Origin: Flavobacterium psychrotrophum
GTDB taxonomy: Bacteria; Bacteroidota; Bacteroidia; Flavobacteriales; Flavobacteriaceae
Direction: 5' to 3'
Assembly (NCBI RefSeq): GCF_003403075.1
Contig: NZ_CP031557.1
Span: 2,418,001 to 2,482,000, forward strand
DNA length: 64,000 bases
This document shows, piece after piece, positions 8,362 through 16,948 of this stretch. Under the pieces are notes generated by a model. That model saw only the letters and a program-made list of their open reading frames with translations. It did not search any database and was not told the DNA's origin. The position numbers and the translations under genes are program-made. How positions within the stretch are numbered: the stretch's first letter is position 1; every line of letters starts with the position of its first letter.

Positions 8362-8964
8362 ATGCCCAATAAGATACTGATTCTTTTTGCCCATCCGTTG
8401 TTCGAAAAGTCGAACGCTAACGGTGCGCTGGTAAAAAACATTCCCCAATCAGACAATATAACATTTCACGATTTATACGAACATTACCCTGATTTTGATA
8501 TTGATGTAAAGCGGGAGCAGGAACTACTGCTCATGCACGACATTATAATATGGCACCACCCCATGTACTGGTACAGTTGCCCTCCGCTGCTTAAGCAGTG
8601 GATAGACCTGGTTCTTGAACACGGCTGGGCTTACGGGCGTGAAGGTGTTGCGCTTAAAAACAAACTCATTTTTCAGGCCATAACTACCGGTGGCCAGCAT
8701 GAAAATTATACCCCACAGGGGCGCGACCATTTTACCATATTACAATTATTAGAGCCATTTTGCCAAACGGCAAAAGTTTGCAATATGCACTACCTGCCCC
8801 CTTTTGTGGTACATGGCGCACATTTTATTAAAGAAGATGATTTTGAACAATATGGCAAACTATACGGGCAACTGCTTCAATACATAGAAAACAAAACGTT
8901 TGACATTAAAGATATGGCAGGCCACTATTACATAAACGACTGGATAGCAACTAAAATCTCATAA
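8362..8964 (+). CDS. KefF-like NAD(P)H-dependent flavodoxin-fold oxidoreductase
   Basis: A 200-residue flavodoxin-2 fold protein. ILFAHPLFEKSNANGAL (near the N-terminus) binds FMN, and WHHPMYWYSCPPLLKQWIDLVLEHGWAYG is the conserved core of the KefF/MdaB/quinone-reductase group. KefF is the cytosolic ancillary subunit that activates KefC potassium efflux and also reduces quinones. The next gene, two bases downstream, is a KefC-type antiporter, which strongly supports this partner role. No signal peptide. Confidence 0.88.
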   Translation: MPNKILILFAHPLFEKSNANGALVKNIPQSDNITFHDLYEHYPDFDIDVKREQELLLMHDIIIWHHPMYWYSCPPLLKQWIDLVLEHGWAYGREGVALKNKLIFQAITTGGQHENYTPQGRDHFTILQLLEPFCQTAKVCNMHYLPPFVVHGAHFIKEDDFEQYGKLYGQLLQYIENKTFDIKDMAGHYYINDWIATKIS

Positions 8965-8966
8965 TC

Positions 8967-10841
8967 ATGGCAGACGGATTCTTTTTTCAGGCAATTATTT
9001 ACCTGCTGGCCGCCGTAATATGTGTTCCTATAGCAAAAAAGCTGGGGCTTAGTTCTATCATTGGGTATCTCTTTGCCGGTATCATCATAGGGCCTTATGT
9101 ATTAGGGTTAATAGGACAGGAAGGACAGGATATTATGCACTTTGCAGAGTTTGGCGTTACCATGATGCTGTTCTTGATCGGGTTAGAACTTGAGCCGTAT
9201 AAATTTTGGCGCATGCGGCAATTTATTGTTGGCATGGGTGCGCTACAGTTAGTGGGTACCACGGCAATAATTTTTATAGCCTGCTCTATTGTAATGCGCT
9301 GGGAATGGCAAACCACACTTATCATATCGCTGGCACTCGCACTCTCGTCTACCGCAATTGTAATGCAGACGCTTAAAGAAAAAGGGCTTTCTAAAACCTC
9401 TATGGGGCGTTCATCTTTTGCAGTGTTGCTGTTTCAGGATATTGCTGTAATCCCTATACTTGCCATACTACCATTACTGGCAGACGGACACGTTGAGCAC
9501 CAAACCACAAACCATTCCCTTATTGGCGAATTCGACAACTGGCTGCAAACCCTTATTGTGTTTGGCACCATTGGGTTAGTTTATGTAGGCGGCAGGTACA
9601 TTATCATACCGTTGCTGCACGTTGTAGCTAAAACACGGCTTCAGGAATTGTTTACCGCGTCTGCATTACTATTGGTTATGGGCGTATCGTTTATGATGCA
9701 GCTTGTAGGCCTTAGCCCGGCATTGGGCGCATTTATAGCAGGTATGGTACTTGCAAACAGCGAGTTTCGCCATGAACTGGAAGGCGATATTGCGCCTTTT
9801 AAAGGGTTGTTGTTAGGCTTGTTCTTTATAGGTGTAGGCGCTTCTATAAACTTTAACATCATGATGGCAGACCCTGTATTCATCATTGTGTTTACAACAC
9901 TATTTAATGCTATAAAATTCCTGGTACTGCTGGGTGTAGGAAAAATATATAAAAAGAGTTCTGACCAAAACCTGCTGTTTGCCTTTGCACTGAGCCAGGC
10001 AGGAGAATTTGGGTTTGTAATTTTTGGCTTTGCCCTGCAATTAAATCTCATCGCTACAGAGCTTTCTAACCAAATGATGGCTGTTATTGCACTGAGCATG
10101 GTGGGTACACCTTTTTTATTGCTGATAAATGAAAAATGGATAGACCCTTATTTTGGCGTAAAAGAAAATCCTAAAAATAAGTACGACAATATAGAAGAGC
10201 AAAATGATGTTATCATTGCCGGCTTTGGTAATTTTGGCAGTACCATAGGACGCCTGCTTAAGGCTAATGGTATTCCTACAACCGTATTAGACATGGACTC
10301 TGACCGTGTAGATTCCCTCCGGAAAATGGGCTTTAAGGTGTATTACGGGGATGCTTCGAGACTTGAACTGCTTAAGGCTGCCGGGAGCGAAAATGCAAAG
10401 CTGTTTATAGCTGCCATAGATAACCCACAGGTTAACCTACAGGTGGTAGAAATGGTAAAAAAACATTTTCCGCACCTTAAGATATTAGCCCGTGCACGAA
10501 ACCGCAATGATGCTTTTGACCTTGTAAACATGGGAGTCAACGATTTTTATCGCGAAAATCTTTATAGTGCGGTAAACCTGGGTATAGATGCCCTTACAGA
10601 AATGGGACACCGACGCTACACAGCTACACGCCAGGGACAACGGTTTATACGCTATGATGAAGAAGCAACCCTTAGGCTGGCACAGAAAAAAGGCGACAGG
10701 AAAGCACTCATTGCCGGTACACTACGTGAAATAGAGATACAGGAACAACTTTTAAAAGAAGACATATACAGCGCCCTGAGAGCACAGGATCATGGATGGG
10801 AAAGTGCCGACCTTAAAAGGGAAGAAAACCAAAGAAGCTAA
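8967..10841 (+). CDS. KefB/KefC-type K+/H+ antiporter (CPA2) with TrkA-N domain
   Basis: A 624-residue protein with about 12-13 membrane helices in residues 1-385, followed by a cytoplasmic Rossmann TrkA-N (RCK) domain starting VIIAGFGNFGSTIGRLL at about 413 and a charged tail. The YLFAGIIIGPYVLG and SSTAIVMQTL segments are typical of the CPA2 family. In E. coli the homologue is held closed by glutathione and opened by glutathione adducts of electrophiles. Pairing with the KefF-like gene two bases upstream argues for an electrophile- or redox-gated potassium efflux system. Confidence 0.92.
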   Translation: MADGFFFQAIIYLLAAVICVPIAKKLGLSSIIGYLFAGIIIGPYVLGLIGQEGQDIMHFAEFGVTMMLFLIGLELEPYKFWRMRQFIVGMGALQLVGTTAIIFIACSIVMRWEWQTTLIISLALALSSTAIVMQTLKEKGLSKTSMGRSSFAVLLFQDIAVIPILAILPLLADGHVEHQTTNHSLIGEFDNWLQTLIVFGTIGLVYVGGRYIIIPLLHVVAKTRLQELFTASALLLVMGVSFMMQLVGLSPALGAFIAGMVLANSEFRHELEGDIAPFKGLLLGLFFIGVGASINFNIMMADPVFIIVFTTLFNAIKFLVLLGVGKIYKKSSDQNLLFAFALSQAGEFGFVIFGFALQLNLIATELSNQMMAVIALSMVGTPFLLLINEKWIDPYFGVKENPKNKYDNIEEQNDVIIAGFGNFGSTIGRLLKANGIPTTVLDMDSDRVDSLRKMGFKVYYGDASRLELLKAAGSENAKLFIAAIDNPQVNLQVVEMVKKHFPHLKILARARNRNDAFDLVNMGVNDFYRENLYSAVNLGIDALTEMGHRRYTATRQGQRFIRYDEEATLRLAQKKGDRKALIAGTLREIEIQEQLLKEDIYSALRAQDHGWESADLKREENQRS

Positions 10842-10966
10842 AAATGACCATTTGATAATGCCACTGGCAATAGGGTAAATAAGCATATAAATGCTTAATA
10901 GGAAAACAGCAACAAATAACTTATTCGCATACTTTGTTTTTGCTAAAAACCAATTAAATAAAAACC

Positions 10967-12175
10967 ATGCTAAAAAAAATGCTCTTTGCAGGTCTGCTTA
11001 TTTTAAGCACCTGCTACAATGCCAGTGCGCAGTGCGACACGCCGTTAACATCAATCAACGAAAACTTTCAGGCATTTCAGGAAGATTCTTTTCCACAAAA
11101 TTGCTGGACAAGCTCCAGCCTTCAAACTAATGTAATAGACTGGCATAGCGACGGCAATCTGTCTGTCTTTATGCTTACAGGACCCGGTGCACAAAACGCC
11201 TCATATCTTGTATCGCCACTAATAACACTAAGCGCAGCACGCACACTTACGTTTCAAGCTACAGGAACAGGTACGCTACAGGTAGGCACACTAACATCTG
11301 CCACAGATTTTTCTACTTTCGTACCATTAGTAACCTCTAATGTTTATGCAAATACTATGCAGTACCATGCTATAGTACCCGCGGCACAAACAGCGCAATA
11401 TATAGCATTTAAAGTACTACCGGCACCCACAACATCACATATCTTAATAGACAATGTTGTTTTACCCTCAACGCCCGGTTGCGAAGTAGAAATAGCTTCG
11501 TTTGATGAAGATTTTTCATCTTTTGAAACCGGAAGCGCATCGCAGCACTGCTGGGTGGGCAGTATCGAAGAAAGCTATATGACCGTAACAGGTACAACCA
11601 GCAAGTCTATTTTAATGGTATGCGAAACTACCGAAAATGTAAACGAAATTTATCTTGTAAGCCCGCGCATTACAAGCCTTGCCGGAAACCATATCTTATC
11701 GTTTAGGGCATCGGGGGCAGATGGGCAGTACCAGGCAGGCACCCTATCGTCTCCTTATGATTTTAGCACCTTTACACCCGCCGGGAGCCCCGTTGTGATT
11801 ACATCGGAACTACAAAATTTTAATATACCTATATCGGCCCCGGAAACGCATCATTACGCAGCGTTAAAATTTACCGTAATGCCGGGTTTAGAAAACGCCC
11901 TTGGCAGGTTGCGTCGCATAGCACTGGATAACCCTTTACTAACTTCGGATTTTGAAAATAAGGTCCTGTCAGTGTATCCTAATCCTGTCAATAATACTTT
12001 GAATATATCTGCTGCCTCCTCAGTCATACAAGCTAACATATTTGACATGAGTGGCAGGCAGGTAATAAGCACTAATGCTTCGGCTATCAATGTATCGCAA
12101 CTTAATGCAGGGATATATTTACTAAGTGTAAAAGATGGAAACAAAACCATGAATACCCGCTTTATAAAAGAATAA
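10967..12175 (+). CDS. Secreted protein with T9SS type-A sorting domain
   Basis: A 402-residue protein with a signal peptide (MLKKMLFAGLLILSTCYNAS, then AQ). Two related modules of about 155 residues follow, beginning CDTPLTSINENFQAF and CEVEIASFDEDFSSF, each containing a QxCW motif, IYLVSP/SYLVSP and a FSTF strand; they resemble choice-of-anchor / cleaved-adhesin beta-sandwich domains. The last 70 residues (YPNPVNNTLNI to NTRFIKE) are a canonical T9SS type-A C-terminal sorting domain. The protein is therefore exported by the Sec system and then across the outer membrane by T9SS. An alternative ATG lies 12 bases downstream. Confidence 0.88.
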   Translation: MLKKMLFAGLLILSTCYNASAQCDTPLTSINENFQAFQEDSFPQNCWTSSSLQTNVIDWHSDGNLSVFMLTGPGAQNASYLVSPLITLSAARTLTFQATGTGTLQVGTLTSATDFSTFVPLVTSNVYANTMQYHAIVPAAQTAQYIAFKVLPAPTTSHILIDNVVLPSTPGCEVEIASFDEDFSSFETGSASQHCWVGSIEESYMTVTGTTSKSILMVCETTENVNEIYLVSPRITSLAGNHILSFRASGADGQYQAGTLSSPYDFSTFTPAGSPVVITSELQNFNIPISAPETHHYAALKFTVMPGLENALGRLRRIALDNPLLTSDFENKVLSVYPNPVNNTLNISAASSVIQANIFDMSGRQVISTNASAINVSQLNAGIYLLSVKDGNKTMNTRFIKE

Positions 12176-12270
12176 CATTTAATTTTTTGGTTACAAAGTC
12201 CCTCAATTAAGTTACAAGTCCACAGGGCTATCTGTCGAACTTTGCTTTATCAAAATTTAAATATAAAATT

Positions 12271-13125
12271 ATGGCTGATAAGCAGGAAACTTCAGGAAAC
12301 AATAAAGTATGGTTCATTACCGGAACCTCAAGGGGATTTGGCCGTGTGTGGACAGAAGCTGCATTAAAAAGGGGCGACAAAGTAGCAGCTACAGCCCGCA
12401 AGCTGGAAAGCATTGCCGATTTTAAGGAAAAGTATGGCGACAATGTGCTGACGCTGGAACTTGATGTAACAAATGCTGAGCAGGTAAAAAGTACCATAGA
12501 ACAGGCTCACGCATACTTTGGCAGGCTGGATATTGTGTTTAACAATGCAGGATACTCGCTTGTAGGTACTATAGAAGAGGCCGGTGCCAATGACATTAGA
12601 GCGTTATATGAAACAAATGTTTTAGGACCTGTCGCAGTTATACAGGCGGCACTACCTATTTTAAGAAAACAAGGGTATGGGCACATACTAGGCACATCAA
12701 GTAATCTGGGGCATGTAACATTACCGGTTGTTGGCTATTACTGCTCATCTAAATGGGCATTTGAAGCCATACACGAAAGCCTTGCTAAAGAGGTGGCTGC
12801 TTTTAATATAAAAGTTACCATTATAGAACCGGGAGCTTTTGCCACTGAGTTTGGAAGCCAGGAATCGCTTAAGTTTGCACCGGAGCTTGATATTTATAAC
12901 GACTTTAAGCAGGAGTTTTTTGGTTCTTTGCAAAACATGGAACGTGGCAACCCCGAGGCAACCCCTGATGCTATATTTGCGGTAGTAGATACAGATACCC
13001 CACCATTACGCTTATTTTTAGGTAGCCACAACCTGCCCTGGACACGCGGAGCTTATGCAGAACGTATGGCTACATGGGAAGCATGGGAAGAAGTAGCTAA
13101 TGCAGCACAGGGTGAGACAAAATAA
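12271..13125 (+). CDS. SDR-family oxidoreductase
   Basis: A 284-residue classical short-chain dehydrogenase/reductase. The cofactor motif TGTSRGFG spans 17-24, NNAG 91-94, and the catalytic Tyr157-x-x-x-Lys161 pair is present with serine at 143/144. R21 after the glycine loop and R43 at the end of strand 2 suggest NADP(H) preference. The substrate is unknown. It is followed by a terminator-like hairpin and then by an AraC-type regulator that may control it. Confidence 0.88.
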   Translation: MADKQETSGNNKVWFITGTSRGFGRVWTEAALKRGDKVAATARKLESIADFKEKYGDNVLTLELDVTNAEQVKSTIEQAHAYFGRLDIVFNNAGYSLVGTIEEAGANDIRALYETNVLGPVAVIQAALPILRKQGYGHILGTSSNLGHVTLPVVGYYCSSKWAFEAIHESLAKEVAAFNIKVTIIEPGAFATEFGSQESLKFAPELDIYNDFKQEFFGSLQNMERGNPEATPDAIFAVVDTDTPPLRLFLGSHNLPWTRGAYAERMATWEAWEEVANAAQGETK

Positions 13126-13149
13126 TACCCCACGATATTGATTTACAAC

Positions 13150-13197
13150 AAACGATAACCGATATTTACACTACCGGTTATCGTTTTAATTTTTTAG
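13150..13197 (+). terminator. Inverted repeat with T-rich tail after the first SDR gene
   Basis: AAACGATAACCG (13150-13161) pairs perfectly with CGGTTATCGTTT (13175-13186) across a 13-base loop, followed by TAATTTTTTAGG. It fits an intrinsic terminator for the SDR gene. Because it ends 14 bases before the AraC-type ATG, it could also act as an operator or RNA switch for that gene. Confidence 0.65.
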
Positions 13198-13200
13198 GCT

Positions 13201-14124
13201 ATGAAAAAAGAAGAAATTGACGTCCATAAATTTGGATCCATATCAGAAGCACATGAAATTATGGGCCTGCCCAAGCCTAAACATCCGCTGATAAGCCTTA
13301 TTAACGGATCTGACATTGAGGGCGAAGTAAGGATGCCCACGGGTACGCACATACTACAGTTTTATAAGATGTCGTACAAGCCAAAGCTGGGTGGCAAATT
13401 AAAGTATGGCCAGGGCTATTATGATTTTGATGAAGGCGGGTTGCTGTTTGCATCGCCCAACCAGGTTATTGGCCAGAATGAAAACGAAAGTGTAGCCGAT
13501 TGCTCTCAATATACGCTGCTGATACATCCTGATTTTTTATGGAATTACCCATTAGCAAAAAAGATAAAACAGTATGGTTTCTTCTCTTATGCTACAGATG
13601 AAACACTACATCTTTCTGAAACGGAAAAAGATACGATCATGTCTATTTTTAAAATGATCGAAGCAGAGCTTAACAGCCGTATTGACGATTTTAGCCAGGA
13701 CGTAATGATAGCACACATTGAGCTCTTACTAAGTTACGCCAATCGTTTTTATAAACGCCAGTTTATAACCCGTAAAGCGGTCAACCATGAAGTATTACAA
13801 AAGCTTGATGACCTGTTAGAAAATTATTTAAGTAACGAAGCAACAGTAAACCAGGGGCTTCCTACCGTACATTATCTGGCTGAAAAACTTAACCTTACCC
13901 CTAGTTATTTAAGTGATATGTTAAGGTCACTCATTGGGCAAAATGCACAGCAATACATTCATGCAAAACTTATAGATAAGGCAAAAGAGCTACTGTCTTC
14001 TACTACCCTTTCTATGTCGCAAATAGCCTACCAGCTGGGTTTTGAGCACTCACAATCGTTCAGTCGCCTGTTCAAAACAAAGACCAGCCTGTCGCCTCTT
14101 GAGTTCAGACAGTCTTTTAACTGA
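13201..14124 (+). CDS. AraC-family transcriptional regulator
   Basis: A 307-residue protein with an N-terminal sensor half (about 20-190) and a C-terminal pair of helix-turn-helix motifs at about 205-305. The first reads LAEKLNLTPSYLSDMLRSLI, and the second ends MSQIAYQLGFEHSQSFSRLF, the most conserved AraC signature. It is a soluble cytosolic regulator. Flanking SDR genes are the likely targets by guilt of association; the inducer is unknown. Confidence 0.9.
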   Translation: MKKEEIDVHKFGSISEAHEIMGLPKPKHPLISLINGSDIEGEVRMPTGTHILQFYKMSYKPKLGGKLKYGQGYYDFDEGGLLFASPNQVIGQNENESVADCSQYTLLIHPDFLWNYPLAKKIKQYGFFSYATDETLHLSETEKDTIMSIFKMIEAELNSRIDDFSQDVMIAHIELLLSYANRFYKRQFITRKAVNHEVLQKLDDLLENYLSNEATVNQGLPTVHYLAEKLNLTPSYLSDMLRSLIGQNAQQYIHAKLIDKAKELLSSTTLSMSQIAYQLGFEHSQSFSRLFKTKTSLSPLEFRQSFN

Positions 14125-14196
14125 TAATTACCAAAACCTGAAAGCTACCCTTCAGGACTATTTACTGTAGGAAAATTTGAGTATATTAGCCCGGTT

Positions 14197-14775
14197 ATGT
14201 ATGAACTTTTTCAAAAATACCTCGACGATAAAACAACTCTTACAGAGACAGAGTCAGCGCGTATCTGTTCGTTTGCCATCATCAAAAAACTACGTAAAAA
14301 GCAATACCTGCTTCAGGAAGGTGATATCTGGAAATATGATGCCTTTATAACTAAGGGCTGTTTACGCACCTACACTGTAGATGAAAAGGGTAGTGAACAT
14401 GTAAACAGTTTCAGTATTGAGAACTGGTGGACGGGCGATCGCGAAAGCCTCTTATCCCAACAGCCGTCACGCTATAATATTGATGCGATAGAAGACAGTG
14501 AACTGATACTGTTTACCCATGATAATTTTGAGCTGCTGTGTAATGAGATACCTGCATTCAATACTATGATCAATACCATATTACAGCGCAGTTTTATAGC
14601 GGCACAAAACCGTATACAGGCAGCGCTGAGTTTTACCGCTGAAGAAAAATACCTTAATTTTATAAATAAATACCCGGGCTTTGCCATACGCATACCACAA
14701 ACCATGATAGCTTCGTATCTGGGTATGACACCGGAGACCTTAAGCCGCATAAGGAAACTAACAGCAAAAAAATAA
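14197..14775 (+). CDS. Crp/Fnr-family transcriptional regulator
   Basis: A 192-residue protein with a cyclic-nucleotide-binding-type beta barrel (about 25-115, containing LLQEGDIWKYDAFITKGCLR) and a short C-terminal helix-turn-helix, IPQTMIASYLGMTPETLSRI (about 168-187). The barrel lacks the Fnr iron-sulfur cysteine cluster and the consensus cAMP phosphate-binding cassette, as is usual for the many small Bacteroidota members, so the signal is unknown. It lies between the AraC regulator and the second SDR gene. Confidence 0.88.
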   Translation: MYELFQKYLDDKTTLTETESARICSFAIIKKLRKKQYLLQEGDIWKYDAFITKGCLRTYTVDEKGSEHVNSFSIENWWTGDRESLLSQQPSRYNIDAIEDSELILFTHDNFELLCNEIPAFNTMINTILQRSFIAAQNRIQAALSFTAEEKYLNFINKYPGFAIRIPQTMIASYLGMTPETLSRIRKLTAKK

Positions 14776-14787
14776 CAATATAAAAAC

Positions 14788-14811
14788 AAGGCTTTAAAAG
14801 GCCTTTTTTTA
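14788..14811 (+). terminator. Probable intrinsic terminator after the Crp/Fnr gene
   Basis: A short imperfect stem (AAGGC with GCCTT) is followed by a run of seven T. The stem is weak, so confidence is moderate. Confidence 0.5.
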
Positions 14812-14904
14812 TATCCTTTCCTCCCATTTCTGAACTCTTGATCTATATCAAGTTTTTACTTATTTCTAATCAATGTACAGGTTTGGTATCTGCCGCACCT
14901 TTGT

Positions 14905-14923
14905 AATGTTCAAAAGAAACATT
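14905..14923. promoter_or_regulatory. Inverted repeat upstream of the second SDR gene (possible operator)
   Basis: AATGTT (14905-14910) and AACATT (14918-14923) form a short inverted repeat just downstream of a promoter-like CACCTTTG at about 14896-14903, a one-mismatch TAnnTTTG. The position near the expected transcription start fits an operator, possibly for one of the two regulators encoded just upstream. Inference only. Confidence 0.35.
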
Positions 14924-14947
14924 ATAAACATTTAAAATTTAGAAATC

Positions 14948-15805
14948 ATGTCAAAAACAATTTTCATTACAGGTACAAGTTCGGGCTTTGGAAAACTTAC
15001 AGCAATAACATTAGCTAATGCAGGGCATTCGGTTATTGCAGGAATGCGAAATACAGCAACTAAAAATGCGGCGGCGGCGCAGGAGTTATCTTCAATTGCA
15101 AATATTGAAGTAGTAGATATTGATATTACAGACGATGTATCAGTAACTACAGCTTTTGAAAAAACACTTGCTAAATATGGCAAAATTGATGTACTGGTAA
15201 ACAATGCCGCTGTTAGTGGCTTCGGATTACTTGAAGGCTACTCAATAGAACAGGTGCGCAAAATGTTTGAGGTAAATGTATATGGCGTACTGCGCACTTA
15301 TCAGGCAGTACTACCCTCAATGCGCCGGGAGAAAAGCGGCCTTATTATCAACATTACTACCGGTGCCAGCGGCCATACGCTTCCTTTTATGGTGCCATAT
15401 ATCTCGTCAAAACTTGTAGTAGAAAGTATTACTGAAGGCTTACAGGATGAACTTTCTGATTACGGTATCGAAAACGTAAGCATACAGCCGGGCGTATATC
15501 CTACAGAAATGAACAACGGCTCTAAATCGGGCATTAACGCTGATAAGGAGGATATTATTACTGATTATGGCACTGACGCTGCAAACAAGTTCAATGCCTT
15601 AGGAGCAGCACTGTTTGGTAAAATGGCAGAGTTTGATATGAATCCACAAACTATAGCTGATGGCATACTGGAACTTGTTGCCATGAAAAAGGGAGAACGC
15701 CCGCTTCGTTTCCCGCTTGATGCCATTGCCCAGGGCACCGATAAAGAATTTATACAGGCACGCGCAGATATTAAAGCTAAATGGCTTGCCGCTTATAGTA
15801 ATTAA
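14948..15805 (+). CDS. SDR-family oxidoreductase (second copy in cluster)
   Basis: A 285-residue short-chain dehydrogenase. TGTSSGFG is at 8-15, the usual NNAG is NNAA at 85-88, and the catalytic pair is Tyr151-x-x-x-Lys155 with Ser141 nearby. It differs considerably from the SDR at 12271 and is not a recent duplicate. The next gene, a VOC-domain protein, begins 49 bases downstream on the same strand, so the two probably form one transcript. Substrate unknown. Confidence 0.88.
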   Translation: MSKTIFITGTSSGFGKLTAITLANAGHSVIAGMRNTATKNAAAAQELSSIANIEVVDIDITDDVSVTTAFEKTLAKYGKIDVLVNNAAVSGFGLLEGYSIEQVRKMFEVNVYGVLRTYQAVLPSMRREKSGLIINITTGASGHTLPFMVPYISSKLVVESITEGLQDELSDYGIENVSIQPGVYPTEMNNGSKSGINADKEDIITDYGTDAANKFNALGAALFGKMAEFDMNPQTIADGILELVAMKKGERPLRFPLDAIAQGTDKEFIQARADIKAKWLAAYSN

Positions 15806-15854
15806 TTATCAACCTTCTTAAAATATTTCATTCAACAACAATAAAATAAAAGTC

Positions 15855-16865
15855 ATGATAACAAATCGTAATACTTCAAATCAAAAAGTACAGGCTTCTG
15901 CCATTGCCCTGCTTAACTTAGTAATGTTTTTCTCATCCTCAGAAAAGGCAACCGCGCAAAACGGTGCCGGAATTATTGGCATTGACCATGTGGGTATAAA
16001 TGTGCCCGACCTTGCCACAGCCATACCTTTTTTTAGTAACGTGCTTGGTTTTACACCCGTAACTCAACTTGGCCCTATTCCGCTGGATGCAGCCTGGAAA
16101 AATCTTAACCATATTAATCCCAATACCGGGGCAGTAACTATAAAAATGATAAATGCGGGAACAGGCGCCAGCATTGAAGTTTTTCAGTATGCTGATAATA
16201 AGGGCAGCCGCATACAACCTAATGCCGATGATATTGGAGCATCGCACATAGCATTCTACACATCGGACATTAAGGCTACAGTAAGCCATCTTAAAAGCAA
16301 AGGTGTAAAAATACTGGGCGAACCTTTCCTTACCCCTTCTGGCGATACGGCAGGAGAAACATGGGTATATTTTGAAACCCCGTGGGGCTCTAAAATGGAA
16401 CTTGTTTCGTATCCTGACGGCAAAGGCTATGAAAAAACAAGTCCTAAAACCGTGCTTTGGTCACCTAAAAATAGTACAATAGAAAAAGTGCCTGATGCTG
16501 CCAGCATGGATATCGAAAAAAATAAAGCACTGGTTGAAAAACACTTTGCACTATGGAATGAAAAAAATGCTGTAAAGCGTCTTGCCTTAATGCAGGAAAT
16601 TTATGCTCCTGATATTGAGATGACTGACCGAAATTTTGTTGCCAATGGAAACAATGAGATCAACACATTTATTGTTGGCCTGCAACAAAAAAATCCCGAT
16701 GCCGGGTTTGCAGTTAAATCAGTAACGGCACACCATAATATAGTACGGCTATACTGGGAGAATGGCCCAAAAGCAAACCCTGCTGCCGTAACAGGAATGG
16801 ACCTCTTTGTCATTGAAAATGGCAAAGTACAAAAGCTGTATGTTTTTGTAGACGATGTTGAATAA
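15855..16865 (+). CDS. Exported VOC (glyoxalase-like) and NTF2/SnoaL-like fusion protein
   Basis: A 336-residue protein. Residues 1-36 look like a signal peptide with a long basic start and cleavage near TAQ. Residues about 43-185 form a vicinal-oxygen-chelate domain with plausible metal ligands in GIDHVGINV, ASHIAFYT and MELVSYP. Residues about 215-336 match an NTF2/SnoaL-like alpha+beta barrel (NKALVEKHFALWNEKN to KVQKLYVFVD). Each domain is common alone; joined and exported they are less usual. Substrate unknown; it follows the SDR gene in the same direction. Confidence 0.75.
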   Translation: MITNRNTSNQKVQASAIALLNLVMFFSSSEKATAQNGAGIIGIDHVGINVPDLATAIPFFSNVLGFTPVTQLGPIPLDAAWKNLNHINPNTGAVTIKMINAGTGASIEVFQYADNKGSRIQPNADDIGASHIAFYTSDIKATVSHLKSKGVKILGEPFLTPSGDTAGETWVYFETPWGSKMELVSYPDGKGYEKTSPKTVLWSPKNSTIEKVPDAASMDIEKNKALVEKHFALWNEKNAVKRLALMQEIYAPDIEMTDRNFVANGNNEINTFIVGLQQKNPDAGFAVKSVTAHHNIVRLYWENGPKANPAAVTGMDLFVIENGKVQKLYVFVDDVE

Positions 16866-16875
16866 TTAAATTACC

Positions 16876-16916
16876 AAATACCCTAAACCGTGCCAACAGC
16901 AGGGTTTAGGGTATTT
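16876..16916. terminator. Bidirectional terminator between convergent genes
   Basis: AAATACCCTAAACC (16876-16889) pairs perfectly with GGTTTAGGGTATTT (16903-16916) over 14 bp. It separates the VOC fusion gene from the convergent aminotransferase gene and can serve both. Confidence 0.75.
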
Positions 16917-16948
16917 GCTAATATATACAAATGGTATTCTTAAATTTT

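Noticed and set aside
10891..11130. Open frame of 79 codons overlapping the start of the T9SS type-A gene
   Set aside because: It is in another frame of a gene with a signal peptide and sorting domain; it has no recognisable motif and overlaps its signal sequence.
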